From Nocardioides alkalitolerans (GTDB taxonomy: Bacteria; Actinomycetota; Actinomycetes; Propionibacteriales; Nocardioidaceae), in assembly GCA_038184435.1 (NCBI GenBank), contig CP116227.1, positions 1,178,001 to 1,242,000 of the forward strand: 64,000 bases of DNA. Reading direction: 5' to 3'. The position numbers were made by a program, and so were the translations under genes. The notes under the pieces were generated by a model. That model did not search any database, had not been told where the DNA came from, and saw only the letters and a list, made by a program, of their open reading frames with translations. Of the stretch, positions 46,526 to 54,759 are shown one piece after another (the first letter of the stretch is position 1; every line of letters begins with the position of its first letter).

Positions 46526-47593
46526 CTACCGCCGCACGCGGTCGACACCGGCGGTGATGCCGCGGGCCAGGCCCCGTTCGAGCCCCTCGACCGGGCCGCG
46601 CGACCACGGCTCCCACCGCACGAGCCGCGGCCAGGCCCACCCGAGCGCCAGGGAGCCCACGATCATCGCGACCATGAGCGCCCAGGAGTCGTCACGGAAG
46701 CCGGGCTCGCGGTCCTGCACCCACTGGTGGGCGACGAGGACCTGCACCGCGTAGGCGGTGAGCGTCACCCGGCCCGCGTCGGCGAGGGGCCGCGCCGCCG
46801 CGGGGACGTACGCCGCGGCCAGCCGCACCGCCTGCACGACGGCCACGACGAGCACCACCTCGAACGTGAGCACCGCCGGGGTCCCCGTGTACGGCGCCAT
46901 GTCGAGCGTCCCGGCGCGCTGCGCACCGAGCATCCCGGCGGCGAGCAGGCCGCAGCCCGCGAGGCTGGCGACGGTCACGAGCCGGCCGGCGTACCGGGCG
47001 AGCACGATGCCGAGGCAGGCGACCACGAGCATCGAGGTGAGCCGGTAGTAGGGTCCCGCGACGCTGAGCTCGAGGAGCCGCGGGTAGAGCCCGTCGGCCG
47101 TCTCGCCGGCCATCAGGCGTTCGAAGCGCCAGTCCCGGAGGGCGGTCGAGGTGCTCGTCAGCAGCCGCGGCTCCAGCACGTAGAGCGCGACCGCGACGCC
47201 GAGCAGGGCGAGGCTGGGCAGCCGCACGAGCACGAGGCAGAGCAGCGTCAGCGCCCCGAGCCAGACGAGCACGACCACGATCTGCGCGTCGGTGCGCTCG
47301 AGGAGGAGGCCGATCCCGACGAGCGCCGCGGCCCGCACGAGCACTGCGACGACCTCGCCGTGGCGGCCCCGGCCCAGCTGGGCGCCCCACCCGATGAGGA
47401 ACGCGAACAGCGGCGCGGTGAGGTACTCGCTGAGGTCGAGGACCCCGCCGGGACCGCTCGTCGGCGCGAAGTGCGCGACGAACATCGACACGAGGGCCAG
47501 GCCGCGCGCCGCGTCGATGCCGAGGTCGCGGGCCCGGCTGCGGGAGGGCTGGCCCGTGGCGGTGCCGGTGCCGAGGGGGAGGGGAGCGGTCAC
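46526..47593 (-). CDS. Multi-pass membrane protein, acyltransferase-like (DUF1624/DUF418 type)
   Basis: A 355-residue protein with about ten hydrophobic helices. The start of the fold, RDLGIDAARGLALVSMFVAH, is the signature shared by HGSNAT-like/DUF1624 and DUF418 proteins, which transfer or handle acyl groups at membranes. No soluble domain. Substrate unknown. Its GTG immediately follows the stop of the gene at 47594 with no gap, so it ends the five-gene leftward operon that starts at 50043. Confidence 0.75.
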   Translation of the reverse strand: MTAPLPLGTGTATGQPSRSRARDLGIDAARGLALVSMFVAHFAPTSGPGGVLDLSEYLTAPLFAFLIGWGAQLGRGRHGEVVAVLVRAAALVGIGLLLERTDAQIVVVLVWLGALTLLCLVLVRLPSLALLGVAVALYVLEPRLLTSTSTALRDWRFERLMAGETADGLYPRLLELSVAGPYYRLTSMLVVACLGIVLARYAGRLVTVASLAGCGLLAAGMLGAQRAGTLDMAPYTGTPAVLTFEVVLVVAVVQAVRLAAAYVPAAARPLADAGRVTLTAYAVQVLVAHQWVQDREPGFRDDSWALMVAMIVGSLALGWAWPRLVRWEPWSRGPVEGLERGLARGITAGVDRVRR

Positions 47594-48469
47594 TCACCCA
47601 TCGTCGTGCACGAGACCGGCCAGCAGGTCGGGATCGGCGATCTCGGGCAGGCGCACGAGGTGGTGGAGGGCCTCGGCGCTGATGCGGGAGAGCACGGGCA
47701 GCACGTGCTCCCACGCGGCCTGGCGCACCACGGCGCGCACCAGCCGCCGCTGGTGCAACCGGTCGAGCCGCGGCAGCAGCTCGAACAGCCGCGCGCGGGC
47801 CTCGAGGCCCAGCAGCGCCATGAGCAGCACGGCCTCGTCGGCCCGGTCGTGCTCCCCAGCGGCCGCGAGCACGCGCTCGAGCGTGGCGTCGGGCAGCCCG
47901 GCCAGCACCTCGTCGAGCGCCGCCGGGTCCTCGGCGTGCACGGCGATCTCCAGGATCGCCAGGCCCGAGGCGTCCCGGACGACCTCGACGCTGGCGTCGG
48001 CGGGCATGACGCCCACGAAGCCGCCGAGGGTGAGGTGGTCGCCGTTGGCGAGCATGCGCCGTCCCACGGCGACGAGGAGGTCGGCGGGCAGGCCCGCGAC
48101 GATCGCGGTCGCCCGCGTCGGCTCGAGGTGGCCGGTCAGCTCCGCGAGGAACTCCGGCGAGATCCGCTCGGCCAGGCGGGACGCCTCCTCGGGCTCCATC
48201 GCCGACGCCGTCCGCGCCGAGACGAGGGGGCCGAGCGCCGCCTCGGCCGCCCTCGCCGCGACGGCGACCGGCAGGAACCGGGTGATGACGGCCAGACGGG
48301 CGAACCGTCCGGCCTGGCGGGCGTGCCGGGCGGCGTCGACGCTGCGGCGCAGGTGGGTGACGTCGGCGGGCGCGAGGGCGGCCAGGAAGTCGAGGTCGGT
48401 GGCGTCGGCGGGCACCTGCAGGGCGTGCTTGAGCTTGGCGACCTCGACCACCGACCGTCCGGCGTTCAC
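47594..48469 (-). CDS. Large partner of duplicated pair, copy 2 (unknown helical-repeat protein)
   Basis: A 291-residue protein of no family I recognise. It aligns over most of its length with the gene at 48735: shared ...FLPVAVAARAAEAALGPLVSA..., then FLAELTGHLEP, RRMLANGDHLTLGGFVGVMP and VEVVRD. The composition (Leu/Ala/Asp/Glu-rich, no Cys, regular helix-turn-helix spacing with DP and LP turns) suggests an alpha-solenoid, faintly like the MgtE N-domain. No signal or membrane segment. GTG 48469 overlaps the stop of the small partner by 4 nt. Confidence 0.65.
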   Translation of the reverse strand: MNAGRSVVEVAKLKHALQVPADATDLDFLAALAPADVTHLRRSVDAARHARQAGRFARLAVITRFLPVAVAARAAEAALGPLVSARTASAMEPEEASRLAERISPEFLAELTGHLEPTRATAIVAGLPADLLVAVGRRMLANGDHLTLGGFVGVMPADASVEVVRDASGLAILEIAVHAEDPAALDEVLAGLPDATLERVLAAAGEHDRADEAVLLMALLGLEARARLFELLPRLDRLHQRRLVRAVVRQAAWEHVLPVLSRISAEALHHLVRLPEIADPDLLAGLVHDDG

Positions 48470-48738
48470 GAGGGCGTCCCGCTGGTCGCGGACGGCTCCG
48501 TGGGCTCGCCGCGCGGGAACAGCGTCGCCGCGACCCGGCGCCGCAGCGGCGCGGGGACGAGGCGTACGGCGTCGCGCATCCCGCGGCGTACCTCGAGGTC
48601 CTCGCGGTGCTGCGCCATGGCGACCGCCGTGTCGAGCGCCTCCAGCTGGGCGTCGTCGAACCGCCGGAGGTAGGCCAGGTCGTCCGGCGGGAGCCCGAGG
48701 CGGTCGGCGACCCGCTGCAGGGGCGGGGGTGCGCTCAC
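48466..48738 (-). CDS. Small partner of duplicated pair, copy 2
   Basis: A 90-residue protein with about 40 percent apparent identity to the gene at 49807 by eye. The shared core runs RLxLPxxxLxxLxxxDDAxLxxLDxA, then EDxxVxxG and a C-terminal AVRxVPxPLRxR. Probably a small helical protein, not recognised. Its GTG overlaps the stop of the upstream large gene (4 nt), and its stop overlaps the next large gene. Confidence 0.65.
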   Translation of the reverse strand: MSAPPPLQRVADRLGLPPDDLAYLRRFDDAQLEALDTAVAMAQHREDLEVRRGMRDAVRLVPAPLRRRVAATLFPRGEPTEPSATSGTPS

Positions 48739-49814
48739 GATCCCTGCAGCAGGGCGGACAGGCGCCCGTCGCCGTCGTCGTGCTGCTCCAGCCAGCCCCG
48801 CACCGCGGGGTCGCCGAGACCCGGAGCGTCGCGCAGCGCGGCGAGGTGCTCCTCGTCGAGCGCGTGCAGCACCCGCAGCAGCGTGGGCGCGAGGTCGAGG
48901 TCACGGCCGGTGCGCAGCACGGCGTCGAGCACGGCCGGGTCCGTCGTGGCGGGCACGTTGACGAGGGCGGCCAGCGCGCCGTCGTCCAGGTGGGCGAGCG
49001 CGGGGAGCAGCTCGCGCCAGGCGTCGATCTCCGCCACGGCCGCCAGGAAGCCCGCGGCGCGGTCGGCGGGGAGGCCGGCGACGAGGGCGACCACGCGGAC
49101 GCGCTCGGCGGGGTCGAGCGACGTCACCAGGGTGAGGGCGTCGACGTGCGCGTCGGTGGCGTGCGCGTGCTCCACGACGGCGACGAGCACCTCGTCGTCG
49201 AGCCCGTCCACGAGGGCCGGGAGCACCGAGCGGTCGTCGGCGAAGAGCGCCGCGCGGAGCAGGTCGCCCGGGTCGGCGTCCTCGACGACGGCGAGCGCCG
49301 ACTCCGTCGGCACCACGGAGACGAAGCGCCCGAGCACCACGTGCTCGCCGCGCTCCAGCAGGATCCGGCCGATCTGCGCCACGAGCGCGACGTCGAGGTC
49401 GGCGACGATGCCGCGCACGCGTTCGGGGTCGAGGGTGAGGCACACCTCCGCCAGGAAGTCGGCGGGCAGGCGCTGCGCGAGGCGCACGGCCTCGGCGGGC
49501 GGTAGCGAGCCGGCGATCCGGGCGCTGACGAGGGGGCCGACGGCGTGCTGCGCCGCCCGGGCGGCGATCGCGACCGGCACGAGGGAGCTGAGGTGCGCGA
49601 TGCGCGCGAACCGGTCGGCGTGGCGCGCGAAGAGCCGCTCGGCGACGTCCGTGCGGAACCGGCGGAGCTCGTCGGGGTCGGCGTCGGCGAGGAAGGCGAC
49701 CTCGTCCAGGCCGAGGTCGAGCTCGTGGGCCAGCTTCGTGAGCTCGATGCGGGCGGCGAGCCGGGTGGCGGCGTTGGCCGCCCGGGGTGCGTCGGGAGCG
49801 GCGGTCTCAGCCAC
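48735..49814 (-). CDS. Large partner of duplicated pair, copy 1 (unknown helical-repeat protein)
   Basis: A 359-residue protein, paralogue of the gene at 47594. It has shared elements LVPVAIAARAAQHAVGPLVSA, FLAEVCLTLDPERVRGIVADL and RILLERGEHVVLGRFVSVVP, and about 65 more residues at the C-terminus. Acidic, helical, no Cys, no membrane segment. Function unknown. GTG 49814 overlaps the small gene at 49807 by 8 nt. Confidence 0.65.
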   Translation of the reverse strand: MAETAAPDAPRAANAATRLAARIELTKLAHELDLGLDEVAFLADADPDELRRFRTDVAERLFARHADRFARIAHLSSLVPVAIAARAAQHAVGPLVSARIAGSLPPAEAVRLAQRLPADFLAEVCLTLDPERVRGIVADLDVALVAQIGRILLERGEHVVLGRFVSVVPTESALAVVEDADPGDLLRAALFADDRSVLPALVDGLDDEVLVAVVEHAHATDAHVDALTLVTSLDPAERVRVVALVAGLPADRAAGFLAAVAEIDAWRELLPALAHLDDGALAALVNVPATTDPAVLDAVLRTGRDLDLAPTLLRVLHALDEEHLAALRDAPGLGDPAVRGWLEQHDDGDGRLSALLQGS

Positions 49815-50043
49815 GGCCGCTCCCGAACACGAGCGCGCGCGCCCGGCCCCGGAGCGGTCGCGGCACGAAGCGCACGGCCTGCTCCAGTCCGTCGGCGACC
49901 GCGCGGTCCTCGGCCCGGATCGCCAGGCTGATCGCGTCGTCGAGCACGGTGAGGTCGGCGTCGTCGTAGGCCTCGAGCAGCGCGAGCCGCTCGACGGGCA
50001 GGTCGAGCCGCCGGGCCATCGCCGCGAGCACGGATCGTGACAT
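49807..50043 (-). CDS. Small partner of duplicated pair, copy 1
   Basis: A 78-residue protein that opens the operon; paralogue of the gene at 48466. ATG 50043 was chosen because minus-strand TAGGGT ends 7 nt upstream, predicting a leaderless mRNA; an in-frame GTG at 50052 is the alternative. C-terminus is basic (FVPRPLRGRARALVFGSGRG). Not recognised. Confidence 0.65.
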   Translation of the reverse strand: MSRSVLAAMARRLDLPVERLALLEAYDDADLTVLDDAISLAIRAEDRAVADGLEQAVRFVPRPLRGRARALVFGSGRG

Positions 50044-50050
50044 GGGCCTC

Positions 50051-50056
50051 ACCCTA
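50051..50056 (-). promoter_or_regulatory. -10 element of the duplicated-pair operon (leaderless)
   Basis: Minus-strand TAGGGT, 7 nt before ATG 50043. Divergent from the genes at 50094 onward. Confidence 0.45.
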
Positions 50057-50093
50057 CTCGCGGGTCACTTCGTCGCGGGGGATGCTGGGCGTC

Positions 50094-50177
50094 ATGACCA
50101 CCACGAACCGGACCCCAGCTGGGACCCTCGCCCCGAGCCTCGCCCCGAGCCTCGCACCGGACGGGCGGGCCGTCTGA
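50094..50177 (+). CDS. Possible 27-residue leader peptide
   Basis: ATG 50094 opens a 27-codon frame ending in TGA that overlaps the next ATG (TGATG). The peptide contains a TLAPSLAPSLAP repeat. GATGCT lies 7 nt before the ATG and could be a -10. Termination-coupled reinitiation would control the thiamine-binding-type gene. No homology is expected at this size, so this stays a candidate. Confidence 0.3.
   Translation: MTTTNRTPAGTLAPSLAPSLAPDGRAV
50127..50156 (+). repeat. 12-bp tandem repeat in the leader
   Basis: CTCGCCCCGAGC twice in full (50127-50150) and a partial third; each unit contains CTCG...CGAG and can fold on itself. Lies inside the putative leader frame. Confidence 0.7.
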
Positions 50178-50497
50178 TGCTCGTCGCCTTCTCCGTCGCG
50201 CCCAGCGGGACCGGCCGGGACGACGCGTCGGTCGCCGACGCGGTGGCCGACGCCGTGCGCGTGGTGCGCGCGTCCGGGCTCCCGCACCGCACCGACGCCA
50301 TGTTCACGACCATCGAGGGCCCGGACTGGGACACGGTGATGGACGTGGTCAAGCGGGCCACCGAGGCCGTCCAGGCCCACGGCACCCGGGTCTCGCTCGT
50401 GCTCAAGGCCGACATCCGGCCCGGCCACGACGGTGAGCTCGACGGCAAGGTGCGTCGGGTCGAGGAGCGCCTGGTCGACGGCGGGAGCGGCCGGTGA
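50177..50497 (+). CDS. UPF0045/MTH1187-type thiamine-binding protein
   Basis: A 106-residue protein with the family pattern LVAFSVAPSGTGRDDASVADAV (first 20 residues), HRTDAMFTTIEG and VSLVLKADIRPGHDGELDGK. Homologues bind thiamine or related pyrimidines. It overlaps the next gene by 4 nt and dxs, a thiamine-diphosphate enzyme, lies one gene further, so a thiamine link is plausible. Confidence 0.85.
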   Translation: MLVAFSVAPSGTGRDDASVADAVADAVRVVRASGLPHRTDAMFTTIEGPDWDTVMDVVKRATEAVQAHGTRVSLVLKADIRPGHDGELDGKVRRVEERLVDGGSGR

Positions 50498-51453
50498 CGC
50501 GGTCGGCGTCGCCGCTCGACGTGGTCCAGGTGCCGGGCAAGGGCGCCGAGGACGTGCTGGTCGCGACGAGCGGCCGGGACGAGGGGGCGGTCTTCACGGG
50601 CACCGAGGACGGCGCGGTGCTCCGCGTGTCGCACGACGGTCGCCGGGTGACGCGCGTCGGGCACACGGGCGGCCGTCCGCTCGGCCTGGAGGAGCTGCCC
50701 GACGGACGGCTCCTCGTCTGCGACGCCCACCGGGGCCTGCTGGCGCTGGACCCGGCGACCGGCCGGGTGGAGACCCTGCTGACCTCCGTCGACGGTGTGC
50801 CGATGCGGTTCTGCAACAACGCCGCCGTGGCGCCCGACGGCACGGTCTACTTCTCCGACTCCTCGACCCGGCACGGGATCGCCGAGTGGAAGCACGACTT
50901 CGTGCGGCTGACCCGCACGGGCCGGCTCCTGCGCCGCGATCCCGACGGCACCGTCACGGTGCTCCTCGACGGGCTGGCCTTCGCGAACGGGGTCGCCCTC
51001 GCGGCGGACGCGTCGTGGGTCGCCGTCGCCGAGACGGCCGCCCGCACCGTGGTGCGGCTGTGGCTCACCGGGCCGCGAGCGGGGGAGCGGGAGCTGCTCG
51101 CGTCGGACCTGCCGGGCTACCCCGACAACATCGCCCGCGGCTCCGACGGCCTCGTGTGGCTGGCGCTCGCCAGCCCCCGCGACCCGGTGGTCGAGCGGCT
51201 GCAGCGGGCCCCGCTGTGGGTCCGGCGCGCGGCCACCTCGCTGCCGGAGGCCGTGCAGCCCGCGCCGAAGCGCGTGGTGCACGTGCGCGCGATCGACGCC
51301 GAGGGACGCGTGGTGCACGACCTCGACCTCGACGACCCGGCGGACCGGCGGGCCTTCCACATGGTGACCGGGGTGCGGGAGCACGAGGGCACGGTCTGGC
51401 TCGGCAGCCTGCACGAGGCCGCGGTGGCCCGGCTCCGACCAGACCGCGGCTAG
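50494..51453 (+). CDS. SMP-30/strictosidine synthase-like beta-propeller protein
   Basis: A 319-residue protein with features of six-bladed propellers: EDVLVATSGRDEGAVFTGTEDG, GRPLGLEELPDGRLLVCDAHRGL, FCNNAAVAPDGTVYFSDSSTRHG and LPGYPDNIARGSDGLVWLA (each given up to 20 residues). This is the plant strictosidine-synthase-like group of lactonase/esterase proteins; substrate unknown. No signal peptide. GTG 50494 overlaps the upstream gene. Confidence 0.82.
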   Translation: MTRSASPLDVVQVPGKGAEDVLVATSGRDEGAVFTGTEDGAVLRVSHDGRRVTRVGHTGGRPLGLEELPDGRLLVCDAHRGLLALDPATGRVETLLTSVDGVPMRFCNNAAVAPDGTVYFSDSSTRHGIAEWKHDFVRLTRTGRLLRRDPDGTVTVLLDGLAFANGVALAADASWVAVAETAARTVVRLWLTGPRAGERELLASDLPGYPDNIARGSDGLVWLALASPRDPVVERLQRAPLWVRRAATSLPEAVQPAPKRVVHVRAIDAEGRVVHDLDLDDPADRRAFHMVTGVREHEGTVWLGSLHEAAVARLRPDRG

Positions 51454-51456
51454 AGT
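51451..51456 (+). promoter_or_regulatory. Probable -10 of dxs
   Basis: TAGAGT begins at the stop codon of the propeller gene, 73 nt upstream of the dxs ATG. Confidence 0.35.
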
Positions 51457-51529
51457 GGCCGGACGCCTCGGGGCCGGTCGGACCGGCCCCCGGCCGCACG
51501 GGGCACCACGCAACGAGAGGACCGCACGC

Positions 51530-53434
51530 ATGGGACACCTGGAGTCGATCACGACGCCGGAGCACCTGCGTGACCTCTCGTCCGCCGAGCTGGAGGAGCT
51601 CGCGGTCGAGATCCGCGACGTGCTGGTCGCGACCTGTGCGCGCACCGGCGGCCACCTCGGCCCCAACCTCGGTGTCGTCGAGCTCACGCTGGCCATCCAC
51701 CGGACCTTCGCGTCCCCGCACGACCGCGTCGTCTTCGACACCGGTCACCAGACCTACGTGCACAAGCTGCTCACCGGGCGGGCCGCGACCTTCGACTCGC
51801 TGCGCCAGGAGGGCGGCCTGTCGGGCTACCCCAGCGCCGCGGAGTCGCCCCACGACATCGTCGAGAACTCGCACGCGTCGACCGCGCTGAGCTACGCCGA
51901 CGGCCTGGCGAAGGCCTACGCGCTGCAGGGCGCCGACCGCCACGTCGTCGCGGTCATCGGCGACGGCGCGCTCACCGGCGGCATGGCCTGGGAGGCCCTC
52001 AACAACATCGCGATCGCGCCGAACAGCCGGCTGGTCATCGTGGTCAACGACAACGGGCGGTCCTACACGCCGACCATCGGCGGCCTGGCCACCGCGCTGA
52101 CGGCGCTGCGCACCAGCCCGCGCTACGAGAACGTGCTCGACCTCGTGAAGCGCCGGCTCACGGCGGTCCCGGGGGTCGGACCCGCGGCGTACGACACCCT
52201 CCACGCCATCAAGAAGGGCCTCAAGGACGCGATCGCGCCGCAGGGCCTCTTCGAGGACCTCGGGCTGAAGTACGTCGGGCCCGTCGACGGCCACGACCTC
52301 GAGGCGCTCGAGCACGCGCTGGCGCAGGCCAAGCGCTTCGACGGCCCGGTGATCGTGCACGCCCTCACGAACAAGGGGCAGGGGTACGACGCGGCGCTGC
52401 GCCACGAGGCCGACCAGTTCCACGCGCCGGGGCCGTTCGACGTCGGCACCGGCGTCGAGAAGCCGAAGGGCCGCGGGTGGACGGACGTGTTCTCCGAGGA
52501 GATCGTGCGCCTCGGCGAGCAGCGGCCCGACCTGGTCGGCATCACGGCGGCGATGCTCCACCCCGTCGGCCTGCAGGCCTTCGCGGAGCGGTTCCCCGAC
52601 CGCACCTTCGACGTCGGCATCGCGGAGCAGCACGCGGCGACGTCCGCGGCCGGGCTCGCGCTGGCGGGCATGCACCCCGTGGTGGCGGTCTACGCGACCT
52701 TCCTCAACCGCGCCTTCGACCAGGTGCTCATGGACGTCGCGCTGCACCGCTGCGGCGTGACCTTCGTGCTCGACCGCTCCGGGGTCACCGGCGACGACGG
52801 CGCGAGCCACAACGGCATGTGGGACATGTCGATGCTCCAGCTGGTGCCGGGTCTGCGCCTGGCGGCGCCGCGCGACGCCACGCGTCTCGCCGAGCTCCTC
52901 GCGGAGGCCGTCGACGTCGACGACGCCCCGACCGTCGTGCGCTACCCCAAGGGCCCGCCCCCGGCCGACATCCCGACGGTCGACACCGTCGACGGCGTCG
53001 ACGTCCTCCACCGCAGCGTGAGCCAGGACATCCTGCTCGTGGCGGTCGGCGCGATGGCCACGACGGCGATGGACGTCGCCGCCCGGCTCGAGGCGCAGGG
53101 CATCGGCGTCACGGTGGTCGACCCCCGCTGGGTCATCCCGGTCGCCCCGGCGCTCATCGACCTCGCCCGCGACCACCGTCTCGTGGTGAGCGTCGAGGAC
53201 AACGGTCGCCAAGGCGGCTGCGGTGCGTCGCTGCTGAGCGCGCTCAACGACGCACGGGTGACGACGCCCGTGCGGGTGCACGGCATCCCCCAGGAGTTCC
53301 TGGCCCACGCGAAGCGCGCGGCGATCCTGGAGCAGGTGGGTCTGGACGCGCAGACGCTCGCCCGGGCGTGCGTCGAGGAGATCACGGCACTGGCTGACCA
53401 CAGCCGCCTCCTCGATGTCGACCGCACCGGCTGA
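51530..53434 (+). CDS. dxs: 1-deoxy-D-xylulose-5-phosphate synthase
   Basis: A 634-residue thiamine-diphosphate enzyme, first step of the MEP isoprenoid pathway, joining pyruvate and glyceraldehyde-3-phosphate. Motifs: TGGHLGPNLGVVELT, GDGALTGGMAWEALNN (TPP-binding GDG), the second-domain VGIAEQHAATSAAGLAL, and DRSGVTGDDGASHNG. GAGAGG precedes ATG 51530. The end of the gene overlaps the protease gene by 20 nt. Confidence 0.96.
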   Translation: MGHLESITTPEHLRDLSSAELEELAVEIRDVLVATCARTGGHLGPNLGVVELTLAIHRTFASPHDRVVFDTGHQTYVHKLLTGRAATFDSLRQEGGLSGYPSAAESPHDIVENSHASTALSYADGLAKAYALQGADRHVVAVIGDGALTGGMAWEALNNIAIAPNSRLVIVVNDNGRSYTPTIGGLATALTALRTSPRYENVLDLVKRRLTAVPGVGPAAYDTLHAIKKGLKDAIAPQGLFEDLGLKYVGPVDGHDLEALEHALAQAKRFDGPVIVHALTNKGQGYDAALRHEADQFHAPGPFDVGTGVEKPKGRGWTDVFSEEIVRLGEQRPDLVGITAAMLHPVGLQAFAERFPDRTFDVGIAEQHAATSAAGLALAGMHPVVAVYATFLNRAFDQVLMDVALHRCGVTFVLDRSGVTGDDGASHNGMWDMSMLQLVPGLRLAAPRDATRLAELLAEAVDVDDAPTVVRYPKGPPPADIPTVDTVDGVDVLHRSVSQDILLVAVGAMATTAMDVAARLEAQGIGVTVVDPRWVIPVAPALIDLARDHRLVVSVEDNGRQGGCGASLLSALNDARVTTPVRVHGIPQEFLAHAKRAAILEQVGLDAQTLARACVEEITALADHSRLLDVDRTG

Positions 53435-54671
53435 GGAGGCCCCCTCCCGCACGCCGTGGGGCGCGGTGCTCGTCGCCGTGCTCGTCCTCGGCATCCTCCT
53501 CACCACCTGCGGCGTGCCGGGCCGTGACGACCCGCCGCCGCGCGCCCCGGCCGACCCGGCCCGGGTCGCCGAGCCCGCCCTCGCCGAGCTGCTCGGCGAG
53601 CGGTCCCGCGCCCTCGGCGGCGACGACCGAGCGGCGTGGCTCGCCACCGTGGGCGAGGACGCGGCGTACCGGGAGCGCCAGGGGTGGGCCTTCGACAACC
53701 TGGTGCAGCTGCCCCGGGCCGTGGCGCGCTACGAGCTGGTGGACGGTTCGGCCCGCTCCGAGGGCGACGACGTCGTCGCCGACGTACGGCGCGTGCTGCA
53801 GGTCGCCGGCTGGGACGCCGTGCCGGTGGAGACCGCGGCCGCGTACCGCTTCCGGCTCTTGTCCGCGCCGGACGGGACGACGGCGTACCGGGTGGTCGGC
53901 GACACCGAGGCCGCCGCCCCGTGGGACCTCGCTCCCGTCCGCGTCGTCGTGCGCGGCGGCGCCCTGCTCGTGACGGACGCCGCCGACGCCCGGGCCGATG
54001 CGCTGGCGGCGGACGTCGAGCGCGCGATCGACGACGTGGCGGCGCAGGTGCCGCTGCCGTGGACGGCGCGGGCGATGGTCTACGCGGTGTCGGCGATCGA
54101 CGTGCTCCGGGGCGTCGAGGGCCTCCCGGCCGGGGACCCGGCGCAGCTCGACGGCGTGGCCTTCACGGTGGTGGCGGGGCCGGAGGACCGCACGGTGGCG
54201 GCCGTGCGGGTGGTCCTGCACCCGCGGCTGCTGGAGACGGACGCACGGTCGCCGGCACGGGCGCGGCTGCTGCGCCACGAGCTGACCCACGTCGCGCTCG
54301 GCGACCGCGACGACCGGGTGCCGACGTGGCTCTCGGAGGGAGTCGCGGAGCTCGTGTCCGTGCGGGGCATGGCGATGGGGGAGCGCGCCATCTCGCGGGC
54401 GGCCATCGACGCCGCCGCATCGGGGGTCGTGGCCCTCCCGGACGACGCGGACTTCGGGGGTGAGCGCTCCGGCGCCAGCTACGGGCTGGCGTGGTGGGCC
54501 TGTGAGCACGTCGCGCGCACGTGGGGCGAGGACCGGCTCTGGTCGCTGCTGGCGTCCTACGCGGCCTCGCCCGACGAGGACCGTGACGCGGTGCTCCGCC
54601 GCGTGCTCGGCGTCGACGGCGCCGCGCTCGCGGCGGCGGCCGCGCGCCGCATCGTGTCCGTGTTCGGGTGA
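53415..54671 (+). CDS. Membrane-anchored zinc metalloprotease-like protein
   Basis: A 418-residue protein. One N-terminal helix (about 16-33, ending in a Cys: LTTCG), then an about 170-residue NTF2-like beta region and a C-terminal zincin domain. The zinc motif is HELTHVALGD with the third ligand Glu in LSEGVAELVS, the gluzincin arrangement; AWWACEHVARTWGEDRLWSL follows. It probably acts outside the membrane; substrate unknown. ATG 53415 lies inside the end of dxs, in another frame. Confidence 0.8.
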   Translation: MSTAPAEEAPSRTPWGAVLVAVLVLGILLTTCGVPGRDDPPPRAPADPARVAEPALAELLGERSRALGGDDRAAWLATVGEDAAYRERQGWAFDNLVQLPRAVARYELVDGSARSEGDDVVADVRRVLQVAGWDAVPVETAAAYRFRLLSAPDGTTAYRVVGDTEAAAPWDLAPVRVVVRGGALLVTDAADARADALAADVERAIDDVAAQVPLPWTARAMVYAVSAIDVLRGVEGLPAGDPAQLDGVAFTVVAGPEDRTVAAVRVVLHPRLLETDARSPARARLLRHELTHVALGDRDDRVPTWLSEGVAELVSVRGMAMGERAISRAAIDAAASGVVALPDDADFGGERSGASYGLAWWACEHVARTWGEDRLWSLLASYAASPDEDRDAVLRRVLGVDGAALAAAAARRIVSVFG

Positions 54672-54746
54672 CACCGCGGGGCCCCGCGCGGCGGGGGCGA
54701 CCCCCGTCCCCACGGCGCGTCGTAGCCGGTCTCACCGCCCGCGTCG

Positions 54747-54752
54747 TACGGT
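54747..54752 (+). promoter_or_regulatory. -10 element of the amino acid permease gene (leaderless)
   Basis: TACGGT, 7 nt before GTG 54760. Confidence 0.45.
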
Positions 54753-54759
54753 CCCTCCT

